A DNA stretch of 64,000 nt from Pseudomonadota bacterium. GTDB taxonomy: Bacteria > Bdellovibrionota > Bdellovibrionia > Bdellovibrionales > JACTMU01. Below, piece after piece: positions 45,201 through 54,275 of the stretch. Positions within the stretch are counted from its first letter, which is position 1, and each line of letters starts with the position of its first letter. The stretch lies in contig JACTMU010000111.1 of NCBI GenBank assembly GCA_014584465.1, positions 42,469-106,468 on the forward strand, given 5' to 3'. A program made the translations under genes and the position numbers. The notes beneath the pieces are model-generated. The model saw nothing but the letters and a program-made list of their open reading frames with translations, was not told where the DNA came from and searched no databases.

Positions 45201-46034
45201 ATGGGAATGAGAGTAGCGACAAACATTGCGGCGATCAACGCACAAAGAAATTTGTCGGGAAGCCAAACAAATATCGAATCCAGTTTAGCTCAGCTTGCAA
45301 GTGGTAGCCGAATCAACAAAGCAGCAGATGATGCTGCAGGGCTGGCCATTTCGGAAAACTTAAAGGCCGGTATCCGGTCCATTCGACAGGCCAATCGAAA
45401 CGCCAACAATGGTATGTCGATGGTGCAAACGGCTGAGGGTGGTCTCAACGAAATAGGAAACATCATTACACGTCTACGAGAGTTGGGAATCCAAGCAGCC
45501 TCTGACACTGTTGGTGAAACGGAAAGAGCATTCATCGACACAGAGGTTCAGCAGCTCAAAGACGAAATTCAGAGGATTGCAAAGGTGACAACCTGGGGAA
45601 GCACCAAGCTTCTTGATGGTTCAACACCTACCTTTGATTATCAAGTCGGTATTTTTAACAATGAAATTGAGGATCGAATCAGCTTTGTGGCAAGTGAAAA
45701 CGTTGCGACCCTCGATGCATTGGGGTTGAGCGGAATCTCCTATGTCAATAAAGAGGGTGCTCAGACAGCACTTGAATCACTGGATGTGGCTCAAAATGAT
45801 GTGAACCGAATGAGATCAAACCTTGGAGCTCTGCAAAACAGGTTGGCCTCAACGGTGACGAACTTGGCGGTGAGTGAGGAGAACATGAGTGCTGCCAATA
45901 GCCGAATTCGAGATGCCGACATTGCGGAAGCCTCAGCTGAGTTGGTTCGTAACAATATCTTACTACAGGCAGGGACTTCAACTTTGGCTCAAGCCAACCA
46001 AACTCAGTCGTTGGCATTGAAACTGATCTCGTGA
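45201..46034 (+). CDS. fliC: Flagellin
   Basis: 277 residues. The N-terminal domain MGMRVATNIAAINAQRNL through RINKAADDAAGLAISENL and the C-terminal domain ending ASTSTLAQANQ-like (GTSTLAQANQTQSLALKLIS) are the conserved D0/D1 helices of flagellins. The central D2/D3 region is almost absent, giving a short filament subunit such as those of Bdellovibrio-like bacteria. It is secreted by the flagellar type III apparatus and polymerises into the filament. Monocistronic, with GGAGG before the ATG and a terminator 38 bases after the stop. Confidence 0.97.
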   Translation: MGMRVATNIAAINAQRNLSGSQTNIESSLAQLASGSRINKAADDAAGLAISENLKAGIRSIRQANRNANNGMSMVQTAEGGLNEIGNIITRLRELGIQAASDTVGETERAFIDTEVQQLKDEIQRIAKVTTWGSTKLLDGSTPTFDYQVGIFNNEIEDRISFVASENVATLDALGLSGISYVNKEGAQTALESLDVAQNDVNRMRSNLGALQNRLASTVTNLAVSEENMSAANSRIRDADIAEASAELVRNNILLQAGTSTLAQANQTQSLALKLIS

Positions 46035-46071
46035 TTCTAGGAATTGATACGCAAATCTTTAAATACGAATG

Positions 46072-46103
46072 AAAAATGGGGTCTTAACGACCCCATTTTT
46101 CTT
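46072..46103 (+). terminator. Rho-independent terminator after fliC
   Basis: AAAAATGGGGTC (46072-46083) pairs perfectly with GACCCCATTTTT (46089-46100) across a five-base loop, the right arm ending in the T run. Confidence 0.92.
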
Positions 46104-46329
46104 AGTAAATTCAATTAGTTATGAATTTTACAGAGTTGGATCTCCAAAATGCCTGGGTCAGGGGCAATGGGTGTAAAGGTTTCAGCATTTCCGCCCTGCA
46201 GAGTCTGTTTCGATTGTCCGAGTGATGCATTTTTTCTTTGGCATTGCCAAATTATGAATGTAGATTTGTTTTATAAACCTAAATTGAGAATCGATATTTT
46301 AAGATCGTGCAGAAAGGAGAAGCTCCCAC

Positions 46330-46872
46330 ATGGCTAAGACAACAAAGAAAAAGAGTAAGAAGAAGTCGAAAGTGACTACGAAAAAGGCTGCCACCACGAA
46401 GAAGGCAACCAAGAAGGCAACCAAAAAAGCCACAAAGAAAGCGGCGAAAAAAACCACGAAGAAAGCTACAAAAAAGGCAACCAAGAAGGCTACCACGAAG
46501 AAAGCTGCAAAGAAAGCGACGAAGAAGGCTGCGACGAAGAAAACGACGAAGAAGGCCACCAAGAAAGCCGAGGCCCCAAAAAAAAAGAGAGGCGGTGGTG
46601 GCGGTGGTGGCGGGAAAAAACCTGAGGTTCCCTCATTAGAGCAGATCATATCGGGCGATTCCTCGCGAGGTTCTTCGGATAATCCCTTTAAAGTGGATGA
46701 AACGATGGATGATGATGATTTTGGATTTGACGGTACTGAGTACGACAGCGAAACAGATGACGAGGGTGAACTCGAGGACTTTGACGAAGCCGACGACGCA
46801 GAAGAGGGCTTCGATGATGATGATGATTTTGAAGATGACGATGAAGGGGAAGAAGAGGACGGCTACTTTTAG
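46330..46872 (+). CDS. Histone H1-like Lys/Ala/Thr-rich protein with acidic tail
   Basis: 180 residues in three blocks. Residues 1-85 are Lys/Ala/Thr repeats (KKATKKA type), like the tails of histone H1 and bacterial H1 homologues. Residues about 88-96 are a glycine run. Residues about 130-180 are almost wholly Asp/Glu (polyacidic). A short middle section (PSLEQIISGDSSRGSSDNPF) is the only ordinary sequence. The basic part would bind DNA non-specifically; the acidic tail may restrain it or bind another basic partner. AAGGAG lies ten bases ahead of the ATG. The repetitive codons (AAG/AAA-GC-ACC) make it prone to slippage. It is monocistronic with a strong terminator. Confidence 0.85.
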   Translation: MAKTTKKKSKKKSKVTTKKAATTKKATKKATKKATKKAAKKTTKKATKKATKKATTKKAAKKATKKAATKKTTKKATKKAEAPKKKRGGGGGGGGKKPEVPSLEQIISGDSSRGSSDNPFKVDETMDDDDFGFDGTEYDSETDDEGELEDFDEADDAEEGFDDDDDFEDDDEGEEEDGYF

Positions 46873-46919
46873 GCCTTCTCTCTTTTAACTTTCATAGTTC
46901 TGCAGGTGATTCCCCGAGA

Positions 46920-46950
46920 TAAAACAGGACCTCCGTGAGGTCCTGTTTTA
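46920..46950. terminator. Bidirectional terminator
   Basis: A perfect 14-base stem TAAAACAGGACCTC with its complement and a CGT loop, flanked by A/T runs on both sides, lies between the convergent H1-like and sigma-54 activator genes. Confidence 0.88.
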
Positions 46951-46999
46951 TTGTCAGCCTTTTCCAGGCCTTTGCAGGCCTTTTTGTGCTATATCCGGG

Positions 47000-48055
47000 T
47001 TACTCTCTTCCTTGAGTTGCAAATTTGTCAAACACACCATATTCGTGAAGTTTGTTGTAGAGTGTTTTGATTGTGATTCCCAAGGCGTTGGCAGCTCGAG
47101 TCTTGTTTCCTTGAAAATGCTGAAGGCCCATCAGGATGTAGCGTTTTTCCAGCTCATAGAGACTCATGTTAGGATCAAAGTCGGTGATGGTCAGACGATT
47201 TGAGATCGCTTCTGTTTCAGTCAAATGCTCAGGGAGATCTCCGAGCATGATGGTATGGCCCTCGGTGAGGATTTGGAGTCGGTCACAGAGGTTTTGAAGC
47301 TCTCGCACGTTTCCGGGCCAATCATATTTCAAAAGGACATCCAAGGCTTCCTGGCTCATTTTGAGGCCGCGTTTCAGATACCTATGAGATCCGTGACTTA
47401 GAAAGTAGTCGACGAGCATAGGGATGTCTTCACGTCTTTGCCTAAGAGGAGGCGTTCTTGGGATGATGGTGTTGATGCGATAAAAGAGATCTTCTCGGAA
47501 ATTGCCCTTTTTGACATCGTCTTCAAGGTCGCGGTTTGTGGCGCTGATCAGTCGTACATCGACTTTGATCTTCTCTTTTCCACCAACTCGAAACATCTCT
47601 CCCTCTTGCAAGAAGCGAAGAAGTTTGGCCTGAATGGCTGGGCTGAGTTCCCCAATTTCATCAAGAAAGAGTGTTCCGCCATCTGCAACTTCGGCCAGTC
47701 CGATCTTTCGAGCGTAGGCGCCTGTGAAGGCTCCCTTTTCATGTCCAAAGAGTTCGCTCTCTAGAAGAGTCTCACGCAGCGCACTGCAATTGATGACCAC
47801 AAAGGGTTTGTTGTGACGATGGCTTCGTTCATGAATTGAACGCGCAATCAGGTCCTTTCCGGTACCGCTTTCGCCTAAGATGAGGACCGCAGCATTGGAT
47901 TGTGCAATCCGATCTACAAGTTTCATCAGTTGATCCATCACGGGTGAGCAGTAGATAATCTGAGTGGATGTACTTTGAGCTTCAGATGAGAGTCGATTTG
48001 TTTGAGGGCCCAAATTGCTCGGGGGTAAGATTGTGGGATCTTTCATACTTTCCAT
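47000..48055 (-). CDS. Sigma-54-dependent activator without receiver domain
   Basis: 351 residues. A short N-terminus (about 1-30) leads directly into the AAA+ domain: Walker A GESGTGKD, the sigma-54 contact loop ELFGHEKGAFTGA, Walker B GGTLFLDEIGEL, and WPGNVRELQN. A Fis-type helix-turn-helix closes the protein (about 315-345, NKTRAANALGITIKTLYNKL). Lacking a regulatory domain, it may be constitutively active or controlled by a partner, as FlrA/PspF-type activators are. The flagellin gene is 1 kb away and a candidate sigma-54 site lies before the prepilins, but no target can be assigned. Confidence 0.92.
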   Translation of the reverse strand: MESMKDPTILPPSNLGPQTNRLSSEAQSTSTQIIYCSPVMDQLMKLVDRIAQSNAAVLILGESGTGKDLIARSIHERSHRHNKPFVVINCSALRETLLESELFGHEKGAFTGAYARKIGLAEVADGGTLFLDEIGELSPAIQAKLLRFLQEGEMFRVGGKEKIKVDVRLISATNRDLEDDVKKGNFREDLFYRINTIIPRTPPLRQRREDIPMLVDYFLSHGSHRYLKRGLKMSQEALDVLLKYDWPGNVRELQNLCDRLQILTEGHTIMLGDLPEHLTETEAISNRLTITDFDPNMSLYELEKRYILMGLQHFQGNKTRAANALGITIKTLYNKLHEYGVFDKFATQGRE

Positions 48056-48231
48056 AAACGTTCACCATTTCCTTTCAATCTCTTTTTTTCTTTCGTTCCG
48101 CCCCACTTGTATCAAAGTGAGACAGCGCATATTGACGCAATGTATCACAACCTGTATATATTTCAATGATAAATTTTGCACCGTATCATTTTTCCAATAC
48201 ATAAGCCAAATCTTGTCACAGGAGCCAAAAA

Positions 48232-49209
48232 TTGGAGCCCAATGAGCTTGCTCAGAGCATTTGCAGCTTTTTAGAATATCTTTCAAAAGCGAAGAGATAT
48301 TCACCACATACGATCCGAGCCTACCGAGGAGACCTTCTGCTCCTTGAGAAGGCCTCTCAAAGATCGGGCCATAAAAAGAGATCTTGGGAGGGGAGTTTTG
48401 AAGAGGGGCTCAAAGTTCATCTACGCCTTTTTCTAGAAGGGTTGGGAGATTTTGAGTTGAAGACACGGTCAAGGAGACTGGCCACACTGCGTGCCTATTT
48501 GGGGTGGCTGTTGGAGGGGGGTAAGATTCAAAACGACCTTCGCTTCTATGTGCCTTCAGTGAGGTCCCATGAAAAACTGCCTCATTTCCTCTCCCTCGAT
48601 GAGGTGATCACCCTTCTAAGGGGATTTGAGCTGGAGAAGAGAAGGCACGAGAGGGCCCCCACGGATGAGAAATCCATCTACCGCCTGGCACGAGATCGCC
48701 TCCTCATACTCCTTCTCTACGGCGGAGGGCTGCGCATCAGTGAAGCCTGCAATCTGAGTTGGAGTTGTGTTACAGGCGATGGACATCTGCGGGTTTTGGG
48801 GAAGGGGGGAAAAGAGAGGCTTGTGGTTCTCCCGCCCATCGTTTTGACTGCACTGCAATCATTTCCTCGTGTGGGCAGTTTCCTATTTGGTTCAAGGCCA
48901 ATGAACTCCCGTACAGGGTATGAAATTGTGCGTGTGTGGGGTCGACGTGTTGGTCTTGTGGCGCCACTCCATCCTCATGCCCTTCGCCACAGTTATGCAA
49001 CCCACCTCTTGGCCGATGGAGCCAATTTGAGAATTGTGCAAGAGCTGCTGGGCCACTCCAGTTTGAGTTCGACGGAGAGGTATACTCACTTGACTGTCGA
49101 TCACTTGGCACAAACAATGGAGCGGCACCATCCACTCGGGGAAAAGGGGGTAAGAGATGGGTCGAAAAGCCATATTCCTAGATCGCGACGGCACCCTGAT
49201 CGTGGATAA
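48232..49209 (+). CDS. xerC: Xer-type tyrosine recombinase
   Basis: 325 residues from TTG at 48232, preceded by AGGAG with a seven-base spacer. A SAM-like N-terminal core-binding domain (about 5-100) is followed by the catalytic domain with Arg168 (GGLRISEA), Lys194 (GKGGKERL), His249 and Arg252 (HPHALRHSYATH), His275 (LLGHSSL) and Tyr284 (TERYTHL): a complete active site. The C-terminal 25 residues are basic and overlap the next gene by 53 bases. Chromosome dimer resolution (XerC or XerD) is the likely role; a phage or element integrase is less likely because no element is around it. Which Xer it is cannot be decided. Confidence 0.85.
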   Translation: MEPNELAQSICSFLEYLSKAKRYSPHTIRAYRGDLLLLEKASQRSGHKKRSWEGSFEEGLKVHLRLFLEGLGDFELKTRSRRLATLRAYLGWLLEGGKIQNDLRFYVPSVRSHEKLPHFLSLDEVITLLRGFELEKRRHERAPTDEKSIYRLARDRLLILLLYGGGLRISEACNLSWSCVTGDGHLRVLGKGGKERLVVLPPIVLTALQSFPRVGSFLFGSRPMNSRTGYEIVRVWGRRVGLVAPLHPHALRHSYATHLLADGANLRIVQELLGHSSLSSTERYTHLTVDHLAQTMERHHPLGEKGVRDGSKSHIPRSRRHPDRG

Positions 49210-49687
49210 GGTCTATCTAAATGATCCTGAGCAGATCGAATATCTCGACGGAGTGTTTGAGGGACTTGCTCTGCTTCGTGATGAGGGTTTTGTTTTTGTA
49301 GTTGTGACGAACCAATCTGGAGTTCCTCGTGGGCTTGTCACACTTGAAAACCTCCATGAAATTCATCGGCGGATGGAAGCCAAGTTGAACTCAAAAGACC
49401 TTCGAGTTGAAGAATATCTGTATGCCCCCTATTTGGTTGAGAGTGATCACCCTTTACGAAAGCCAAACCCAGGGATGCTTCTTCAGGGCGCCCAGCACCA
49501 TGGGATTGATTTAAATCGAAGTTGGATGGTGGGTGACCAGATCACCGATGTGATTGCAGGCCAACGGGCAGGCACCAAGACCATTTGGCTTCACGAGCCG
49601 AGTTCGCCAAAAGTTCAGGAGTCTCCCACAAAGGCGGACTTTGTAACGTCTCACTTTTTGAAGGCTGCGGAATGGATCATTAAATAG
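49157..49687 (+). CDS. HAD phosphatase, GmhB/HisB-N-like
   Basis: 176 residues. FLDRDGTLIVD gives the catalytic Asp9 and Asp11, VVVTNQSGVPRG is motif II, KPNPGML is motif III with its Lys, and MVGDQITDVIAGQRAGTKTIWL is motif IV. These match D-glycero-D-manno-heptose-1,7-bisphosphate phosphatase (GmhB), used in LPS core heptose synthesis, or the histidinol-phosphatase branch. The zinc-binding Cys/His loop usually before the KP motif is replaced by YAPYLVESDHPLR, with no cysteines, so substrate is uncertain. The start overlaps xerC by 53 bases. Confidence 0.75.
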   Translation: MGRKAIFLDRDGTLIVDKVYLNDPEQIEYLDGVFEGLALLRDEGFVFVVVTNQSGVPRGLVTLENLHEIHRRMEAKLNSKDLRVEEYLYAPYLVESDHPLRKPNPGMLLQGAQHHGIDLNRSWMVGDQITDVIAGQRAGTKTIWLHEPSSPKVQESPTKADFVTSHFLKAAEWIIK

Positions 49688-49696
49688 TGCTTAAAG

Positions 49697-50752
49697 TCAT
49701 AATCCTTCGAGTTCCTGTTCACTTTCTCGAAGAAATCGTTCAAATTTTTTTGGAGTCTCCTTGTTTTCCTCTTCAATTTCAAAGAGCTCGACATCGCTCT
49801 TCTCCTCATCATATTCAAACTCATCGACGTTCTTTCTGGATCGACGATCCAGCTTTTCAGAACGAAGTCGCCGAATCCTCTGCGTCTGAGATTCACCAAG
49901 AGAGAAACGGACAAGACCTAAAACGTGAAATCCACTTGCCGAACTGGATCCAGTGATGGTCGAACCATATCCCAAGAGAGTTTCAAATGTTGGAGTCCAC
50001 CGATAGCCACTCATGGCCTCCCAGGCCACACTCTTTGGATTGATCGAAAAAAAATGGAGGCTTCCCGCATTCACTCGGTCGGTCACACTTGTTCGAGTCG
50101 ACGGGATCTCTGTGTATTGGTCATCGCCAAGATTTTCATATCCATAGATGCGACCCTCAATCATCCAGTAGTGAAATTTTGAACTGAGGGCCAACTCCCA
50201 AGGAATCAATGTGGATCGGCCATCACTTCGAGAAACAATCCCAAGGGATCCCCAAGAGAGAAAGGATTTCAGTGGCTTTGCCACGTAGAGCTTTGCACCG
50301 ATCTGTTTGGCCCCTTCAGAGATGATCACTTCATCCGTATCCAAAGCGACAGATCGAAAGGGAAAGGCTCCAAAGAGTTGGGTCGTAACTATGAAGAAAC
50401 CTGATGAAACCATAAAATCGACACCCAACCCACCTTCGCTGAAGGCCGAGGAGGTTCGAGTGGCCAATTTCCCGACGCTTCGTGAGTGAGCGACGTTGAG
50501 ATGGCCAAAGAGGGCCCATTTTTCTGAAAGACTCCAGCGACCAAAAAATTGGGTTGTCCAATTTGTAAAAAGTTGATCATCGTTCAGCCGTGAAAATGTA
50601 TTTCCCCCAACGTCATGGTTGGCATGAGTTTCGAAATAGTCTGTGTGAATTGAGAGGTCGATGCGATTGATATCAAATTGCAGTGGACCACCCCATGCGA
50701 TGGTCGACCACATCGGGAGGATGATGAGGATAAAAACCGGAAATTTTGACAT
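49697..50752 (-). CDS. Outer-membrane barrel protein with charged C-terminal tail
   Basis: 351 residues. A signal peptide (about 1-21, ending AWGG) precedes a region of amphipathic strands (about 25-290) with aromatic girdle residues, probably a 10-14 strand barrel. The last 60 residues (about 292-351) are Arg/Glu/Asp/Lys-rich and likely helical, without the usual terminal aromatic residue, so the barrel signal may lie internally. No family was recognised. It is convergent with the GmhB-like gene (nine bases apart). Confidence 0.6.
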   Translation of the reverse strand: MSKFPVFILIILPMWSTIAWGGPLQFDINRIDLSIHTDYFETHANHDVGGNTFSRLNDDQLFTNWTTQFFGRWSLSEKWALFGHLNVAHSRSVGKLATRTSSAFSEGGLGVDFMVSSGFFIVTTQLFGAFPFRSVALDTDEVIISEGAKQIGAKLYVAKPLKSFLSWGSLGIVSRSDGRSTLIPWELALSSKFHYWMIEGRIYGYENLGDDQYTEIPSTRTSVTDRVNAGSLHFFSINPKSVAWEAMSGYRWTPTFETLLGYGSTITGSSSASGFHVLGLVRFSLGESQTQRIRRLRSEKLDRRSRKNVDEFEYDEEKSDVELFEIEEENKETPKKFERFLRESEQELEGL

Positions 50753-50766
50753 TCTTTATAAAGGGT

Positions 50767-50796
50767 AACACATTGATCCGCAGTGAGAAATGTGTT
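50767..50796. promoter_or_regulatory. Possible operator: spaced inverted repeat
   Basis: AACACATT (50767-50774) and AATGTGTT (50789-50796) form an inverted repeat with a 14-base spacer just upstream of the barrel gene start (50752). The arrangement suits a dimeric regulator, but no factor is known. The rest of the 376-base gap up to the MFS gene holds nothing else I recognise. Confidence 0.3.
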
Positions 50797-51128
50797 CAAC
50801 TCTGCGTAATGAAGCTTAAAACCCTGCTTACTGGCGGTTTGGCGCAGGGGGCTACAGTGGAAACCCTCGACTCCTTTTGAATGATCAGGGGCAACCGGAC
50901 ACGGTTGGGGCGATGGCAGGTGTCTGGAGAGAGACAAAGAGAGCTCTATTTTCGATCGAATGGCAAAGTGGTCTGAATCGATTTGGCTATCTCTTTTTTG
51001 GAGGTGGAGTTATCTTGCAGCGCTTGGGACGAATCACGCTGGGTTACGGAATCTCCAATAACCGAGCAACACAACGGGACTGGGTTATGATTAAGATGGT
51101 TTTAGATTTTTCTAATAGGAAGTCTCAG

Positions 51129-52340
51129 ATGGGTGTGATCTTCGTTACCGTGTTTGTGGATCTGTTGGGTTTTGGGATGATCATTCCTCTACTTCCCTAT
51201 CTTGCAACGGAATATCACGCGACACCCTTACAAGTTGGGTTGTTGATGTCGATCTACTCTCTGATGCAATTTATTTTTGCCCCATTTTGGGGAAGGCTCA
51301 GTGATCGCTACGGTCGACGTCCTATCCTTTTGGTGAGCCTTTTTGGAGCAGCTCTGGCACATCTGGGGTTTGCGATGGGATCTCAATTGTGGATCTTATT
51401 TGCGGCAAGGCTCTTTGCGGGTGCCTTTGGTGGAAACATATCAACGGCTATGGCCTACATTGCAGATATCACCGATGAGAAGGATCGATCCAAGGGGATG
51501 GGACTCATTGGTGCTGCGTTTGGGTTGGGATTTGTATTTGGCCCATTTGTCGGAGGAGTCACAGGGGATTGGGGAATGATGTTGGGCTCAGAGCCTCCCT
51601 TCGGTATGAACTTCTCTGCACTTGTAGCCTCTGCAATCTGTTTTGCCAATTTCCTCTCCGCCGTCTTTATTTTGTCCGAGACGTTGCCTGTGGAGAGGAG
51701 GGGGAAGATCGATGTAAGGCCCTCCCGGATCAAGCTGCTCTTTTCCTATTTGACTCGCCCTATTGCCGGTCCCTTGATGTTCACCTTTTTTGTTATGGGC
51801 CTTGCCATGTCCCATATGGAGGCGACCCTCTTTTTGTATGTGAAAGATCAGTTTGGTTGGAATCTACGGACTGCAAGTTTTGGATTTGCCTACGTTGGCG
51901 TTATGATGGTCTTTACGCAAGGCTATTTGGTGCGAAAACTTTTGCCACGTTTTGGAGAGAGAAGACTCTTGCCGATCGGGCTCTCGCTCTTTCTTCTAGG
52001 AATGTACGGGATCGGGTTTTCCCACTCTGTTGCGGTTTTGGCGGTTGTGATGACCGTTTTGGCTCTTGGAAATGGGCTCTCACATCCATCGATTCTTGGT
52101 ACGATCAGCCTTGTGACTCCCAAGGAGGAGCAGGGGAGCATCATGGGGGTAACTCAAAGTCTTGCGGCTTTAGGTAGAATCTTGGGGCCCGCGATGGGAG
52201 GGTTTTTTTATGGAGAGATGGGAAGGGAGTACCCCTATCTGATCGCAGGGACATTGGGTCTCTTGGGTTTTCTCGTTGTGGGTTGGCTCTTTCCGAAGAT
52301 TCCCGAATTTGCAAAGAACCAAAACTCTGCGCCTCATTGA
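51129..52340 (+). CDS. Major facilitator superfamily exporter, TetA-like
   Basis: 403 residues from the ATG at 51129, preceded by AGGA with an eight-base spacer; ATGs at 51087 and 51096 would add a short polar tail. It has twelve hydrophobic segments. FVDLLGFGMIIPLLPYLA opens the first helix, and motif A of loop 2-3 is GRLSDRYGRRP. A helix-5 motif C-like GAAFGLGFVFGPFVGG follows. This is the drug:H+ antiporter (12-helix) family that includes TetA; the substrate cannot be told. Convergent with the kinase gene by nine bases. Confidence 0.88.
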   Translation: MGVIFVTVFVDLLGFGMIIPLLPYLATEYHATPLQVGLLMSIYSLMQFIFAPFWGRLSDRYGRRPILLVSLFGAALAHLGFAMGSQLWILFAARLFAGAFGGNISTAMAYIADITDEKDRSKGMGLIGAAFGLGFVFGPFVGGVTGDWGMMLGSEPPFGMNFSALVASAICFANFLSAVFILSETLPVERRGKIDVRPSRIKLLFSYLTRPIAGPLMFTFFVMGLAMSHMEATLFLYVKDQFGWNLRTASFGFAYVGVMMVFTQGYLVRKLLPRFGERRLLPIGLSLFLLGMYGIGFSHSVAVLAVVMTVLALGNGLSHPSILGTISLVTPKEEQGSIMGVTQSLAALGRILGPAMGGFFYGEMGREYPYLIAGTLGLLGFLVVGWLFPKIPEFAKNQNSAPH

Positions 52341-52349
52341 GTCGAACCC

Positions 52350-53489
52350 TTATGCTGCGTTTGCGGTCGTGATGGGAAGCTCGATACGGAAAATGGTGCC
52401 AAGATTTGGGTCCGATTCGACCAATATTTTGCCATGGTAACTCTCAATGACACGTTTGCAATAGGAGAGGCCGAACCCAGTTCCCTGTTTGCCGTTTCTA
52501 CCATCCTTGGTTGTGAAAAGAGTCTTAAACAGCTTTTCCCTATGTTCTGGAAGGATCCCTGATCCAGTGTCGGAGATTACCACCACGATGTGGTCCCTCT
52601 CACAGTAGGTGGAAATGGAGAGAATCCTTGTAGCTGAATCCACCATAGCCTCTAGGGCATTTTGTATGAGGTTTGTGAAGACCTGAGAAAATCGAGTTTG
52701 AGATCCCTCGATCTTAGGAAGAGGTTGAAGATGAAGTCTCAACTTTGTCTTGTATCGAAAGAACTCATTGTACTCAAAGAGGCTGAGCTCGTTTCGTATA
52801 ACCTCATTGAGGTCAATGTGGCGGTTGTCGTTAGGATTTTCTTCCTTGACGCTAAAAAGGATCGACTTCGAAATGGTATCCAACCTTTCGTAGATGCTTC
52901 TCATCTTGGAACCTATCTTGTTCCCGGGGAGTGCATGGTCAACTTGGTCGATGCACTGCGGAAGAAGGGTCATGATGTTTCTTATGTTGTGAATGATCTG
53001 CACGACATTGAGCCCAACGTCGGCTCGGCGTTCAAGCTTCAAGATATGGTCAACCTGTCGATTCATTTCTGAGCTTAAATTGTTCACTTTATTCGCCAGG
53101 TCATGTTCTCGAAAAAGGCTTCTAAAATGGGCCTCAATTTTTGCAGTGAGCTCAGCCAGGTTGAAGGGCTTGCTGATGAAATCGTCCCCGCCGTTCAAAT
53201 AGCATTTGAGTCGAGCATCTACGTCATTGTAACCCGAGAGAAAAATGACATGAGTGGGAGAGAGCTTTTCGTTAATCTTGATTTTCTTACAGAGTTCATA
53301 ACCATTGGTTTCTGGCATATTGATGTCAAGAAGCATCACTTCGAAGGTTCCACTTGCGAGTTTTTCAATAGCCTCATTTGCGCCGTACGCATAGTCGACC
53401 TCATATGTGTCCTTGAGAGATGAAACAATGGTTTCAACCACATTGGGGTCGTCATCTACGATCATCACAGATTTCTTAGTCATTGTCAT
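52350..53489 (-). CDS. Receiver-first hybrid histidine kinase
   Basis: 379 residues, cytoplasmic. The receiver domain is at 1-125 with acidic pocket VDDD, phospho-acceptor Asp55, and Lys107 (SKPF). A coiled linker leads to a kinase core with His167 in IIHNIRNIM, then NLIQNALEA (N box), SDTGSGI (G1) and GTGFGLSYC (G2). The order receiver then kinase, without a sensor or membrane part, suggests that it is switched by phosphorylation from another kinase. Its partners may be the receiver proteins encoded divergently at 53673 and 54411. The ATG at 53489 or the one two codons later could serve. Confidence 0.9.
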   Translation of the reverse strand: MTMTKKSVMIVDDDPNVVETIVSSLKDTYEVDYAYGANEAIEKLASGTFEVMLLDINMPETNGYELCKKIKINEKLSPTHVIFLSGYNDVDARLKCYLNGGDDFISKPFNLAELTAKIEAHFRSLFREHDLANKVNNLSSEMNRQVDHILKLERRADVGLNVVQIIHNIRNIMTLLPQCIDQVDHALPGNKIGSKMRSIYERLDTISKSILFSVKEENPNDNRHIDLNEVIRNELSLFEYNEFFRYKTKLRLHLQPLPKIEGSQTRFSQVFTNLIQNALEAMVDSATRILSISTYCERDHIVVVISDTGSGILPEHREKLFKTLFTTKDGRNGKQGTGFGLSYCKRVIESYHGKILVESDPNLGTIFRIELPITTANAA

Positions 53490-53672
53490 GATTGTGCTCC
53501 TGTTTGCAATTGAACAATCGTCTCCTTAGTTCAAATTACGTCATTTTGTAAAAGCTACGGTATTAAGAATAGATCAAGTTTTCCCGATTCAACTGAAAAA
53601 CTAGATCTAGAAATTAACGAGTCCATCCGAAATGACTCATGTAAGGGGTTAAGAGCTATCCAAGAGGTTTCT

Positions 53673-54224
53673 ATGAAAATACTCATTGCCGATGATGATT
53701 TGACATCTTTAACATACACTTCAGGAATTCTCAAAACTCTCGGGTATGACGTCGTAAAGTGTGAAGATGGAGCGCAGGCCCTAGAAGCACTGCTTTGGGT
53801 CAATGCACCCAAGATTGCCCTTTTGGATTGGATGATGCCCAAAAAAACTGGTCTGGACGTTTGTCATGAAGTGCGGCAGAAAAAATCCCTTATTGAAACC
53901 TACATCATCCTGCTCACGGGTAGATCAACGACCAGTGACATAACTGAGGGTCTTGCCTCTGGAGCCAATGATTATATCGTCAAACCATTTCAAAGTGAGG
54001 AGCTCAAGGCCCGTGTCCAAATTGCAGCAAAAACCATGCTGCTTTATGATGAGATCAAGATACTTCAGGGTCTGCTTCCAATTTGTGCATGGTGTAAGTC
54101 GATTCGAAATGACGGTCAGTTGTGGGAATCCGTCGAAAGCTATTTGAGTCGACGATCCAAATTGGAGTTCACCCACTGTCTTTGTGAGAAGTGTCGAGAT
54201 CAACTAGCAAAAGAGAAAGGTTAA
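53673..54224 (+). CDS. Response regulator with C-terminal Cys cluster
   Basis: 183 residues. The receiver (1-120) has ADDD, phospho-acceptor Asp52 (ALLDWMMP), and Lys104 (VKPF). Residues 130-178 contain Cys138 and Cys141 (CAWC) and Cys169, Cys171, Cys174 (CLCEKC), with LWESVESYLSRRSKLEFTH between. This small module is found behind many receivers and sensor domains; it could bind zinc or a metal and mediate protein contact. There is no DNA-binding domain. It is divergent from the hybrid kinase by 183 bases. Confidence 0.85.
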   Translation: MKILIADDDLTSLTYTSGILKTLGYDVVKCEDGAQALEALLWVNAPKIALLDWMMPKKTGLDVCHEVRQKKSLIETYIILLTGRSTTSDITEGLASGANDYIVKPFQSEELKARVQIAAKTMLLYDEIKILQGLLPICAWCKSIRNDGQLWESVESYLSRRSKLEFTHCLCEKCRDQLAKEKG

Positions 54225-54255
54225 GGAATATTCATATTTCGCGCCAAGCACTATT

Positions 54256-54275
54256 TAGGGGCTGTCCGGTAATTC
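54256..54275. repeat. Solo copy of type B palindrome arm
   Basis: TAGGGGCTGTCCGGTAATTC is identical to the left outer arm of the element at 43663-43802. No matching right arm lies within 200 bases. Just upstream (about 54237-54246) is TTTCGCGCCA, a part of the type A arm of the 18185 element. This looks like a truncated or composite relic between two regulator genes. Confidence 0.75.

Noticed and set aside
46299..46649. 116-codon minus-strand frame rich in Phe/Val/Ala
   Set aside because: It is the complement of the Lys/Ala/Thr codon repeat of the H1-like gene; the low-complexity sequence is an artefact.
48232..49209. Integrase marking a genomic island
   Set aside because: No att repeats, tRNA or phage genes are around it and it has Xer-like length and motifs.
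51569..52177. 202-codon frame overlapping the MFS gene
   Set aside because: Same-strand shadow in another frame; the MFS frame has twelve helices and motif A.
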